Positions 14,749-22,913 of a stretch of DNA of 30,934 nucleotides are shown one piece after another. The translations under genes were made by a program, and so were the position numbers. The stretch is from contig JBQTJN010000041.1 of NCBI GenBank assembly GCA_052387095.1, forward strand, positions 1 through 30,934, in the 5' to 3' direction. The notes below the pieces were generated by a model that saw nothing but the letters and a program-made list of their open reading frames with translations, was not told where the DNA came from and ran no database searches. This DNA comes from JBQTJN01 sp052387095. GTDB lineage: Bacteria > Pseudomonadota > Alphaproteobacteria > Micavibrionales > Micavibrionaceae. How positions within the stretch are numbered: position 1 is the first letter of the stretch; the number at the start of each line of letters is the position of its first letter.

Positions 14749-15171
14749 TGCTTACCCTAACCCAGCCTGGAATCCCGCTTGTCAGGACCTTAGGCAATAA
14801 TACCCTATTATCATGATAACGCGAATCAATGCAAAAGTCAACGATTCCCTTGAAATCATTGAAAATCTTCCTGAAAAATACCCCTGTATTTTGCCCCTCT
14901 GCGACTCGGCGGAGAATCAGATAAAATTTCATGGGTTAGGGTTATCTTATTGATATGTAAATCAGTTCCGGCGGCTTTATATAAAAGGTTAATGGCAAAT
15001 ATTAAAAAAAAATACTATAATATTGGAAACAGGTTCATTTTAAACAAAAGATAGCTGCAAGGGGGTTAACAAAATCTCCACCACTTTGAAAAGATTCAAT
15101 TATTCGGGCTCCCCTTCCGGGGCTGGTTCTGTCGATCGTCTGCGTAAAATAATTAAAGGGTTAACCGCTCT
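14749..15171. promoter_or_regulatory. Divergent regulatory region between the FlaG-like gene and fliF
   Basis: This 423-base gap has no plausible gene. ACCCTAACCCA at 14754-14764 and its exact reverse complement TGGGTTAGGGT at 14932-14942 form an 11-base inverted pair about 170 bases apart. TTATCATGATAA (14808-14819) is a perfect 12-base palindrome. A candidate fliF promoter is ATGGCA (14992-14997), an 18-base spacer and TATAAT (15016-15021). No full TTAA-N7-TTAAC box or -24/-12 element was found. Confidence 0.45.
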
Positions 15172-16836
15172 GTGAATAGTTTTTTTGACACATTGAGACA
15201 ACTGGGCGCAACGCGCCTCAGCATCATGGCCGGCATTGTCATCAGCTTGCTGGTCTTTTTCGTGTTCATATCCATGAAAGTCTCTGAGCCGGCGATGAAG
15301 CTGCTCTACGCCGACCTTGCGCCGGGCGATTCCGCAGCCGTCGCCGCCAAGCTCGACGAAAGCCAGATCGAGTACGAAGTTTCAACCGACGGCAATCGCA
15401 TTTCCGTCCCATCCACCGAAGTGGGCCGTTCACGCCTCCTGCTCGCCGAGGCCGGGCTGCCGAATGGCGGCTCCATGGGCTACGAAATTTTTGACAAGGA
15501 TGCCGGTTTCGGTACGACAAATTTTGTTCAGAACGTAAATCAGGTGCGCGCCCTCGAAGGCGAACTCGCCCGCACGGTCGGGTCGATGGGCGGCGTGCGC
15601 AATGCGCGCGTGCATCTCGTTCTCCCCCAGCGCGAACTCTTCAGCCGCGACACAAAAAAATCCAGCGCCAGCGTTTTCCTGAATTTGCGCCCCGGCGCTA
15701 ATATCGAGCGTGAAAAAATCATGGCTATCCAGTCATTAATTTCCTCCGCGGTGCCGGATCTGCCGGCCGACCGCGTGTCCATCATCGATAATAACGGTAA
15801 CCTCCTCGCCCGCGGCGAAGGTGATGCCAGCACAAACCTCGTCGCCATGAAAGCAGAAGAAATGCGCCGTACCTATGAAGAACAACTGACGGGCAAGGTT
15901 GAAGACCAGGTCGGCCGCATTGTCGGATACGGCGCTGTGCGCGCCAGCGTGACCGCAGAAATGAATTTCGACCGCATCAGCACCAACGAGGAAGTCTTCG
16001 ATCCTGAAGGCCAGGTCGTCCGCTCTTCCCAGACAACGGAAGAAAGCAATACGGAGCGTGAAGCTGCCGGCGGCGGTGATGTCTCCGTCGAAGGCAACCT
16101 GCCCGGCGCCGAAGGTTTGCTTTCTGAACAACCTTCTGCACAAGGCAACCGCACCGAGGAAGTCACGAACTTCGAAATCAACAAAACCGTGCGCAATACG
16201 GTGCGCGAAGTGGGCGAAATTACAAAACTGTCCGTCGCCGTCCTTGTGGATGGCCGCTACACCACGGCCGAGGATGGAGCAAAAACCTATGCGCCGCGCC
16301 CGCAGGAAGAACTTGACCGCATTACCGCGCTGGTCCGCAGCGCCGTCGGCTTTAACGAAGAGCGCGGCGACAATATCGAGGTCGTGAATTTGCAGTTCGC
16401 CGCCGTCGACACGAATGAAGAATTCACAGACGACCGCGTGATCTTTGGATTTGAAAAAGACCGGTTGATTGATTTCGCAGAAATCCTCGTCATCTCCCTG
16501 ATCGTTCTTCTGGCAATGATCCTGGTCCTGCGCCCTATGATCAACAAGCTCCTGGCAGTACAACCCGGCGCCGGCGGCGGAATGGCCGGCGGTGGCCAGG
16601 GCCAGACCATGATCGCACGCCAACAGCAAAACCCGGCACTGGCCGGTCCGCCCGGCTCCTCCCCTGCTTCCAGTGCCTCCAATTATGTTCCGCGTGAGGA
16701 AGAGATCCTGATCGATATTCAGGGCATCGAGGGCAAAGTGCGTGCCTCAGCCGTCAAGAAGGTGGAAGAGATTGTTGAAAATTACCCGAACGAAGCCATA
16801 TCGGTTATTCGTACATGGATGACGCAGGAAACGTGA
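15172..16836 (+). CDS. fliF: Flagellar MS-ring protein FliF
   Basis: FliF forms the inner-membrane MS ring, the foundation of the basal body. The 554-residue product begins at a GTG with AAAGGG upstream. Membrane segments lie at about 16-38 and 438-462. The first ring-building motifs include LYADLAPGDSAAVAAKLDES and ALEGELARTVGSM. The central stretch VRNARVHLVLPQRELFSRDT is highly characteristic. The C-terminal tail (EEILIDIQGIEGKVRASAVK) is the FliG-binding part. It opens the fliF-fliG-fliH-fliN operon and is 7 bases before fliG. Confidence 0.97.
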   Translation: MNSFFDTLRQLGATRLSIMAGIVISLLVFFVFISMKVSEPAMKLLYADLAPGDSAAVAAKLDESQIEYEVSTDGNRISVPSTEVGRSRLLLAEAGLPNGGSMGYEIFDKDAGFGTTNFVQNVNQVRALEGELARTVGSMGGVRNARVHLVLPQRELFSRDTKKSSASVFLNLRPGANIEREKIMAIQSLISSAVPDLPADRVSIIDNNGNLLARGEGDASTNLVAMKAEEMRRTYEEQLTGKVEDQVGRIVGYGAVRASVTAEMNFDRISTNEEVFDPEGQVVRSSQTTEESNTEREAAGGGDVSVEGNLPGAEGLLSEQPSAQGNRTEEVTNFEINKTVRNTVREVGEITKLSVAVLVDGRYTTAEDGAKTYAPRPQEELDRITALVRSAVGFNEERGDNIEVVNLQFAAVDTNEEFTDDRVIFGFEKDRLIDFAEILVISLIVLLAMILVLRPMINKLLAVQPGAGGGMAGGGQGQTMIARQQQNPALAGPPGSSPASSASNYVPREEEILIDIQGIEGKVRASAVKKVEEIVENYPNEAISVIRTWMTQET

Positions 16837-16843
16837 AAAACAC

Positions 16844-17884
16844 ATGAGCGCCGCGCGTAGTAACAGCAGTACGAAAGAAGATTATACCTCTCTCAGCGGC
16901 CCGCAGAAGGCGGCGATCCTGATGCTGTCGCTTGGCGAAACGCATGCGTCCAAAATTTTTGAATTCATGGACAATGACGAAATCCTTGAACTCACACAGA
17001 TCATCGCGACCCTGGGTAAAGTCAGTCCGCGCGTCGTTGAAAACCTATTCCTTGATTTCGCCGACCAGATGAGCTCGACCAACGCGCTCGTCGGCACATT
17101 TGGCAGCGCCGAGCGCCTGCTTACCAATTCGGGCATCCCGAAGGAACGCATCGACAATATCATGGAAGAAATCCGCGGCCCCGCCGGGCGCACCATGTGG
17201 GAAAAGCTGGGCAATGTGAACGAGCAAGCGCTCGCTAACTTCCTGCAGAAGGAATACCCGCAAACAGTTGCGGTCGTATTATCCAAGGTCACCTCCGACC
17301 ACGCCGCACGCGTGCTTGCCATGCTGCCTGAAAATTTTGCCATCGAAGTCATTAACCGCATGCTCCGTATGGAAGCCGTGCCGAAGGATATTCTCGATGA
17401 GGTGGAAAAAACCCTGCGCACCGAATTCATGGCCAACCTTTCCAGCACCAAGCGCCGGGACAGCCACGAACTCATTGCCGAGATTTTCAACAATATGGAC
17501 CGCTCCGTCGAAGGCCGCTTCATGCAGCAGCTCGAAACCTCTAACGCCGATGCTGCCGAAAAAATTCGCGCGCTCATGTTCACATTCGAAGATCTTGCCA
17601 AGCTCGATGCCACCGGCATGCAGACCCTCATCCGCGCCGTCGACAAGGAAAAACTCCCCGTCGCGCTCAAGGGCGCCACGGAAACCATCCGCGAGATGTT
17701 TTTCACCAACATGTCCGAGCGCGCCTCCAAAATGCTCCGCGAGGATATGGCCGGCATGGGCCCTGTACGCCTGAAGGACGTCGAGGAAGCGCAGCTTTAC
17801 ATTGTGAATATCGCCAAAGATCTTGAGGCCCGCGGTGAAATCATCATCGCTACGGGCGATTCCGAAGATGAAATGATATATTAA
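16844..17884 (+). CDS. fliG: Flagellar motor switch protein FliG
   Basis: FliG couples the rotor to the stator and sets rotation direction. The 346-residue length is normal. The N-terminal FliF-binding domain starts LSGPQKAAILMLSLGE. The middle contains the EHPQ-like region in the form KEYPQTVAVVLSKV. The C-terminal torque helix RASKMLREDMAGMGPVRLKD carries the conserved charged residues that meet MotA. It lies 7 bases after fliF and 2 bases before fliH. Confidence 0.97.
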   Translation: MSAARSNSSTKEDYTSLSGPQKAAILMLSLGETHASKIFEFMDNDEILELTQIIATLGKVSPRVVENLFLDFADQMSSTNALVGTFGSAERLLTNSGIPKERIDNIMEEIRGPAGRTMWEKLGNVNEQALANFLQKEYPQTVAVVLSKVTSDHAARVLAMLPENFAIEVINRMLRMEAVPKDILDEVEKTLRTEFMANLSSTKRRDSHELIAEIFNNMDRSVEGRFMQQLETSNADAAEKIRALMFTFEDLAKLDATGMQTLIRAVDKEKLPVALKGATETIREMFFTNMSERASKMLREDMAGMGPVRLKDVEEAQLYIVNIAKDLEARGEIIIATGDSEDEMIY

Positions 17885-17886
17885 AA

Positions 17887-18555
17887 ATGAAAAACGCTGC
17901 TGATTTGAACAAAGAGCAAAAATACTTTTTTAATCAGAATATCTTTGATGATGGCAGCAGCGACACGGTGGCTCCGGTCTATACTGCCAAAGATATCGAA
18001 GATGCGCGCCGTAAAGGGATTGCCGAGGGGCGCGGACAGGCCACCAAAGAACAGGAAGAGGCCCGCGCTCACCGCCTCGAACAGGCGCTCGGCCAGATCC
18101 AGGTACAGATGGGACAGCTTCTCGCGGCTGAAAAAACCCGCCACGATCACTATGAACATGAAACCCTGGCGCTGCTGCTACTGGCTCTTCGCAAGCTCTT
18201 CCCTATGCTCGATAAGGCCATTGGGCTCGACCAGCTGAAAAACTTTGTTGCCCAAACCCTGAAGAACCAGGATGGACACCCGCACATGACGGTTCTTGTA
18301 TCTCCGGAAATCCTCAATGAAATCAAAGATTATATTGATAATCTTAAACTGGCGGGTTCAGAAATCGATTGCACGGTTCAAAGCGACGAGAAACTAACTG
18401 CCTCTTCATGTTCCGTATTATGGGAGGATGGCGGAGCCTTGAGAAATCCGGAGAAATTGGCAACAGAAATTCAAACCGCTGTGCAGGACATCCTTGCGGG
18501 ACGAGGCGCAAAAGGCCATGATAAAAAACCTGCTGGAGATGGAGATAATTCATGA
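17887..18555 (+). CDS. fliH: Flagellar assembly protein FliH (FlbE-like)
   Basis: FliH is the stator-like regulator of the export ATPase FliI and tethers it to FliN at the C ring. The 222-residue protein has an N-terminal segment, a Gln/Glu-rich coiled coil (ARRKGIAEGRGQATKEQEEA, with AxxxG-type spacing) and a C-terminal domain ending CSVLWEDGGALRNPEKLATE, typical of FliH. The position between fliG and fliN matches FlbE of Caulobacter. Its stop overlaps fliN by four bases (ATGA). Confidence 0.82.
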   Translation: MKNAADLNKEQKYFFNQNIFDDGSSDTVAPVYTAKDIEDARRKGIAEGRGQATKEQEEARAHRLEQALGQIQVQMGQLLAAEKTRHDHYEHETLALLLLALRKLFPMLDKAIGLDQLKNFVAQTLKNQDGHPHMTVLVSPEILNEIKDYIDNLKLAGSEIDCTVQSDEKLTASSCSVLWEDGGALRNPEKLATEIQTAVQDILAGRGAKGHDKKPAGDGDNS

Positions 18556-18914
18556 GCGATCCCACGATACCCGAAGCTCAGGGTAAAAACATGAACCTGA
18601 AAGAAATTGACGACGATCAGGCCATCAAAAAGACCAGGGATTCCCCTTACGAGGTGGGTGTCCCCATGGCCAATGACGTAACCGCGATTTATGACATCCC
18701 GGTACAGGTTTCAGCCGTTCTCGGCCGCTCGACTATGCAGGTCCACCAGCTTCTGAAGCTTGGCCGCGGTGCGGTAGTCGAGCTGGACCGCAAGGTGGGT
18801 GAAGCCATCGATATCTATGTGAATAACCGCCTTGTTGCCCGCGGCGAGGTCGTTGTCGTGGATGATAAGCTCGGCGTAACGATGACGGAAATCGTAAAAT
18901 CAGATCAAACCTGA
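18552..18914 (+). CDS. fliN: Flagellar motor switch protein FliN
   Basis: FliN (120 residues) forms the lower C ring and docks FliH. The SpoA domain spans about residues 45-118: IYDIPVQVSAVLGRSTMQV, LLKLGRGAVVELDRKVGE and IYVNNRLVARGEVVVVDDKL are the standard blocks. The N-terminal 40 residues are a variable extension. The start codon overlaps the fliH stop. FliM is not encoded in the window. Confidence 0.95.
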   Translation: MSDPTIPEAQGKNMNLKEIDDDQAIKKTRDSPYEVGVPMANDVTAIYDIPVQVSAVLGRSTMQVHQLLKLGRGAVVELDRKVGEAIDIYVNNRLVARGEVVVVDDKLGVTMTEIVKSDQT

Positions 18915-18936
18915 CGCGTGACGAGGAACAATTCCG

Positions 18937-19794
18937 ATGCGTGACGACACGATCGACAGCCGCCAGGCACCCCCCACTGACATGCGGGCGCTCCCTGTCA
19001 TTCGCCTCCAGAATCCTGCTGCACAGCCTGATCTTGCCAGCATCTTAGGCATTGTTCTCACATTTGCACTTATTTTCGGTGCCATCCTTATGGGCGAAGG
19101 TAATGCCAGCTTTGTGGATCTCCCGGCCATTATGATTGTCGTGCTCGGCACGCTTACAGCAACAGCCATTTCCTTCACCACGGACGAACTCGCCAAAAGC
19201 GGCGACGTCATCAAGAAAACAATCTTCCGCAAATCTGCCGATCCCGCGCGCCTGTCGTCAACGCTGATTGATCTTTCTGTTATTGCCAAGCAACGCGGCA
19301 TCTTGGCGCTTTCGAATTACGAGCAGGAATTGCGCGCCCATCCTTTTCTGGCTCACGCCGTCCGCATGGTTGTCGACGGCAACATACCGCAGGAAATCGA
19401 CCGCCTGCTCTCGCAGGAAATTGAAGTGCTGATGGAATATCATCACCGCTCTGCCGGCATCTGCCGCCGCGCATCTGAAATCGCACCCGCCATGGGATTA
19501 ATCGGCACGCTCGTCGGCCTCGTGCAGATGCTGGCCAATCTTGAGAACCCCGAGATCATCGGCCCGGCCATGGCCATCGCCCTTCTCACCACCTTCTATG
19601 GCGCGATTCTCGGCACTGTCGTCATGGCGCCCCTCGCCGTCAAACTCGAAAAAACCTCGAAGGATGAGTTTCTCGAGAAAAATCTGGTCCGCATTGCCGC
19701 CGTTTCCATCGCGCGGCAGGATAACCCGCGCCGTCTGGAAATGCTTCTCAACGCGGAGTTACCCCCATCCCGCCGGATAAAATATTACAATTGA
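18937..19794 (+). CDS. motA: MotA/PomA-type stator protein
   Basis: An inner-membrane stator subunit of 285 residues that would drive rotation with a MotB/PomB partner. Four membrane segments are visible at about 34-53, 60-80, 183-203 and 210-235. The last pair contains APAMGLIGTLVGLVQML and GPAMAIALLTTFYGAILGT, diagnostic of the PomA branch. The cytoplasmic loop between segments 2 and 3 carries the FliG-facing charges. It sits between fliN and flbD, 22 bases after fliN. No motB-like gene is in the window, so its partner is encoded elsewhere. Confidence 0.9.
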   Translation: MRDDTIDSRQAPPTDMRALPVIRLQNPAAQPDLASILGIVLTFALIFGAILMGEGNASFVDLPAIMIVVLGTLTATAISFTTDELAKSGDVIKKTIFRKSADPARLSSTLIDLSVIAKQRGILALSNYEQELRAHPFLAHAVRMVVDGNIPQEIDRLLSQEIEVLMEYHHRSAGICRRASEIAPAMGLIGTLVGLVQMLANLENPEIIGPAMAIALLTTFYGAILGTVVMAPLAVKLEKTSKDEFLEKNLVRIAAVSIARQDNPRRLEMLLNAELPPSRRIKYYN

Positions 19795-19873
19795 CCGGAA
19801 CTTTTAAACTTCTTGACCGTTTGGTTTGCATAAGTTTAAGTAATTTTTGAATACTAAAAATGGAGAGACTAAC

Positions 19874-20314
19874 ATGAAGAAACTAGCCCTTATGACAACA
19901 GCCGCTGCTGTTATGTTTGCCGTACCCGCTATCGCAGGTCACGATATGTATGAAAACCGTGCAGACGGTACCTACAAGCTGGAAGTCCAGAATGAGCCGA
20001 ATACGCAAATTCAAACGACAACCAGAACCCGCACTGAAATGCGCCCGTCCACGCGCCAGCAATACACACTGGGCAATGGTCAGCGCATTATCGTTCAGGG
20101 TACCGAAGATAATTCAGCCGTATATCTCGCCAACGCGAATGGCAACTGGAAATACCCGGCGCCTAAAGGCACCTACCTGACGACAAGCGGCCTGACCATT
20201 GTTTCTGATGATGGTAAATGGCTGCGCACTGAAGGCCCGATGGAGACAGTATATGTCGATATCGATGCCGATAATGACGGGATGGCCGATCAGGTCCGTA
20301 CACGCACTTACTAA
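19874..20314 (+). CDS. Small exported protein with a Ca-binding-like Asp loop, function unknown
   Basis: A 146-residue protein with a clear Sec signal peptide (MKKLALMTTAAAVMFAVPAIA, cleavage likely after residue 21), leaving about 125 residues in the periplasm or outside. The ATG at 19874 is chosen over one at 19847 because GGAGA precedes it and the signal peptide begins there. The mature part is Thr/Arg/Gln-rich (TTTRTRTEMRPSTRQQYTLG), followed by beta-like segments. The C-terminus has YVDIDADNDGMADQ, with regularly spaced Asp residues as in EF-hand or thrombospondin-3 calcium loops. No family is recognised. It is monocistronic, with its own strong terminator, and interrupts the fliN-motA to flbD order. 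Confidence 0.75.
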   Translation: MKKLALMTTAAAVMFAVPAIAGHDMYENRADGTYKLEVQNEPNTQIQTTTRTRTEMRPSTRQQYTLGNGQRIIVQGTEDNSAVYLANANGNWKYPAPKGTYLTTSGLTIVSDDGKWLRTEGPMETVYVDIDADNDGMADQVRTRTY

Positions 20315-20336
20315 TCCGACCCAGTTTCCCGAAAAG

Positions 20337-20365
20337 TCCGCCCGTTAAAACGGCGGGCTTTTTTT
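20337..20365 (+). terminator. Rho-independent terminator after the small exported protein
   Basis: The stem CCG-CCGTT pairs with AACGG-CGG, one C bulged, and is followed by seven T residues. It lies 23 bases beyond the stop and separates this gene from flbD. Confidence 0.85.
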
Positions 20366-20442
20366 ATGTCTGGATTTTGTCTAGAGTGTCTGAATACATA
20401 ACTGCTATACTTAATTAAGAGTATTTATCAGGAATCACTATC

Positions 20443-21807
20443 ATGCGCCTTATGATCATCGGCCGCCTCGAAGGCTACATATCGCAAGCCGGAAAAATCG
20501 CACTCCAGAAGGGTGCGAAGGTCGTGCATTGCGAGGATATCGACGAGGCCATCGGCGCTTTCCTGAATGGCAAAAGCGCCGATCTTGTCATGATCGATGT
20601 TAAACAAAAGATTGGCGAATTTATCGAGCGCCTCAAGCTCGAACGCATCCATGTCCCCGTGATCGCCTGCGGCATCAACACCGATGCCCGCTCCGCTGTG
20701 AAAGCCATACAGCAAGGCGCGAAGGAATATGTTCCCCTGCCGCCCGATGCCGATTTAATTGCGGCGCTTTTAAAATCTGTGACGGAAGAAACCAGCGACC
20801 TCATCGCCGCAGACGCCGCCATGCAGAGCATCATCAAGCTGGCCGAAAAAATTGCGCCGAGCGAAGCGACCGTCCTGATCACCGGGGAATCCGGCACGGG
20901 TAAAGAAGTCATGTCGCAATATATTCACAAGAAATCAAAGCGCGCGAATGAATCCTTTATCGCCGTCAATTGCGCCGCCATCCCGGAGAATCTGCTGGAG
21001 TCCGAACTCTTCGGCCATGAAAAAGGCTCCTTCACCGGCGCAACGGGGCGCCGCATCGGCAAATTCGAAGAGGCCCATGGCGGCACGCTTCTGCTCGACG
21101 AGGTCACGGAAATGCCGGTGCAATTGCAATCCAAGCTTTTGCGCGCCATTCAGGAACGCGAGATTACGCGGCTCGGCAGCAACAATCCTGTTAAAATCGA
21201 TGTTCGCATCATCGCCACCTCCAACCGCGATCTTGAAAAGACTGTGAAAGACGGGCAGTTCCGCGAAGATCTTTATTTTCGCCTCAACGTCGTCAATATA
21301 CGCCTGCCATCCTTGCGTGAACGCCCCGGTGATATCGCCACCCTCGCGCAGTTTTTCGCTGATAAATACGCCGACGCCAATGGCGTGCCGCATAAAAGAA
21401 TATCCGCCGCCGCTGTCAAAAAACTTCAGGCCCATGGCTGGCGCGGCAATATCCGCGAGCTGGAAAACACTATGCACCGCGCGATCATCGTTTCGATGGA
21501 AGATGAACTCGAAGCCGAGGCTATTTATACAGACGGCATGGCGCAGGAAAAAACCGCCGAAATCATCGACATGCCGAAACCGGCAGGCGGGCCTAAAAAG
21601 ATCGTCCAGAATACCGGCGCCGTCGAATCCATGATCGGACGCAGCGTCGCCGACGTCGAACGCGACCTTATTATAAACACGCTGGAGCACTGCCTCGGCA
21701 ACCGCACCCACGCCGCCAATATCCTCGGTATTTCCATCCGCACCCTGCGCAACAAGCTGAATCAATACCGCGAAGAAGGCGTTGCCGTAGCGGCCGGCGG
21801 GGATTGA
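20443..21807 (+). CDS. flbD: Sigma-54-dependent flagellar transcription activator FlbD
   Basis: FlbD activates late flagellar sigma-54 promoters and is controlled by FliX. The 454-residue protein has a degenerate receiver domain (1-110): D52 is present, but the beta-1 acidic pair is missing (MRLMIIGRLEG) and the usual conserved Lys is replaced in GAKEYVPLPPD, so control by phosphorylation is doubtful. The AAA+ domain has Walker A GESGTGKE (147-154), the sigma-54 contact loop GSFTGA (194-199, Ser in place of the commoner Ala) and Walker B GGTLLLDEV (212-220). The Fis-type helix-turn-helix ends the protein (NRTHAANILGISIRTLRNKL). Its position downstream of fliN agrees with Caulobacter. Confidence 0.95.
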   Translation: MRLMIIGRLEGYISQAGKIALQKGAKVVHCEDIDEAIGAFLNGKSADLVMIDVKQKIGEFIERLKLERIHVPVIACGINTDARSAVKAIQQGAKEYVPLPPDADLIAALLKSVTEETSDLIAADAAMQSIIKLAEKIAPSEATVLITGESGTGKEVMSQYIHKKSKRANESFIAVNCAAIPENLLESELFGHEKGSFTGATGRRIGKFEEAHGGTLLLDEVTEMPVQLQSKLLRAIQEREITRLGSNNPVKIDVRIIATSNRDLEKTVKDGQFREDLYFRLNVVNIRLPSLRERPGDIATLAQFFADKYADANGVPHKRISAAAVKKLQAHGWRGNIRELENTMHRAIIVSMEDELEAEAIYTDGMAQEKTAEIIDMPKPAGGPKKIVQNTGAVESMIGRSVADVERDLIINTLEHCLGNRTHAANILGISIRTLRNKLNQYREEGVAVAAGGD

Positions 21808-21820
21808 TCTGCTCGTATAA

Positions 21821-21917
21821 CCGTCATTGCGAGCGACCATCGGGAGCGCGGCAATCCAGGGGCCACATGAACGACTCTGGATTGCTTCGTAGGGCTTCGC
21901 CCTCCTCGCAATGACGG
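21821..21917. repeat. Family B intergenic repeat, copy 2
   Basis: It starts CCGTCATTGCGAGCGACC and ends CTCGCAATGACGG, complementary ends as in copy 1. The inner arms read GCGGCAATCCAGG and CTGGATTGCTTCG, so the inner stem has mismatches that copy 1 lacks. It follows flbD by 14 bases. Confidence 0.85.
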
Positions 21918-21973
21918 AACCTTAAGGTTGCCATACGCAAACCATTGAGATAATTTAATAATTCCTATTTCAA

Positions 21974-22002
21974 TAGACCATATCCCGTATTTTTGATAGA
22001 AT
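21974..22002 (+). promoter_or_regulatory. Candidate sigma-70-type promoter for the orphan gene
   Basis: TAGACC (21974-21979), a 17-base spacer and TAGAAT (21997-22002) lie 46 bases before the ATG at 22049. Four of six and five of six bases match consensus. Confidence 0.4.
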
Positions 22003-22048
22003 GCCTTTAAGTAATAAACAAAAATAATTCTAAATTAAGGGTGTGCAT

Positions 22049-22819
22049 ATGGTCGGCGAAGCTACAAAAGACTCCAAAACAAAAAAAGATTTTGACGATG
22101 CAAATCAGCCTGTAGAAACAAATCCTGCAGAGCCATTCAAATTCAGCCCCGAAATTCTTGCCAAACTGGAAGGTCGTAAGGGCAGGGATCTGACGGATGC
22201 AGATAAAAAGCTGCTTGTCGAAACCAATAATGATGGTGGCAGCCAAATTAATAGTTCTGTGAAAGGTTTTGTTGCAAAACTTGTTGGAAGCCTGATGGCT
22301 CTGGTTGACGAAGGTCTGGTGGGAGGGGTTTTGAAAAAAATCCCTGTTGCCGGTGGTCTAGTTCCTGATAGGCCAATTTTTTCCGCCATGCAAGAGGTAA
22401 TCGGCGATGTTAACGAACCTATTCCCAATAATGCAACAGTCATTGTCGATGAAAATGAGCTCTTCAGCGATTGCTTCGGACGGTTTGACGAAGACATCAA
22501 TGCCTACATTGTTCCCGCAAGCCTCGTCGAAATGTATAAAGCGATGGGTCTTAACGATGTGCAAGCGGAACGTATGTGCGTCTCCATGCATGATGCGGCG
22601 AATAGTAAGCATGGCGGTTATTTGCAATCGGTCATGGACTATATCAATAAGACGGTTGGATCGACCGTTGCCAGTATTACCGCCTTACCAGGCCAGGCCC
22701 TGGACTTTATTAAATCTAAAGTAGGTCTGGGCGATAAAGAAGAGCCTAAAAAGGCTCTGCCCGCCATGGCGGCTGGTGTAAGCGCCGACGTGCCTGACCC
22801 TAACGAAGCCGTATCATAA
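22049..22819 (+). CDS. Hypothetical protein between flbD and flhA
   Basis: A 256-residue protein with no recognised family. The ATG at 22049 is preferred to a GTG two codons earlier because AAGGG is then 8 bases upstream. There is no signal peptide or certain membrane helix. The first 80 residues are polar and Lys/Asp-rich. A Gly/Val-rich amphipathic stretch follows (VKGFVAKLVGSLMALVDEGL, GGVLKKIPVAGGLV), then a mixed segment containing both cysteines and LVEMYKAMGLNDVQAERMCV, and an acidic, Ala/Pro-rich tail. It has its own putative promoter and terminator, and its codon use is less GC-rich than that of its flagellar neighbours, so it may have been gained separately. No function is assigned. 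Confidence 0.7.
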   Translation: MVGEATKDSKTKKDFDDANQPVETNPAEPFKFSPEILAKLEGRKGRDLTDADKKLLVETNNDGGSQINSSVKGFVAKLVGSLMALVDEGLVGGVLKKIPVAGGLVPDRPIFSAMQEVIGDVNEPIPNNATVIVDENELFSDCFGRFDEDINAYIVPASLVEMYKAMGLNDVQAERMCVSMHDAANSKHGGYLQSVMDYINKTVGSTVASITALPGQALDFIKSKVGLGDKEEPKKALPAMAAGVSADVPDPNEAVS

Positions 22820-22843
22820 ATCTATAAAACACATTTAATAAAC

Positions 22844-22877
22844 ACGGCCCTTCGCTTATACTGGCAGGGGCCGTTTT
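22844..22877 (+). terminator. Weak terminator after the orphan gene
   Basis: ACGGCCC (22844-22850) pairs with GGGCCGT (22868-22874) across a 17-base loop, followed by four T residues. The long loop contains TATACT, which could instead be a -10 element for flhA. Confidence 0.35.
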
Positions 22878-22913
22878 CATGGCCGCATCGAAAAACCCTG
22901 ACCGGAAGCATTT

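Noticed and set aside
14741..14932. 63-codon minus-strand frame overlapping the FlaG-like gene start
   Set aside because: No ribosome-binding site; it starts at the TGGGTTAGGGT motif and overlaps a better gene.
14986..15003. TTAA pair upstream of fliF as a CtrA box
   Set aside because: The spacer is nine bases, not seven.
15736..16629. 297-codon minus-strand frame opposite fliF
   Set aside because: Lies wholly inside fliF, with no signals of its own.
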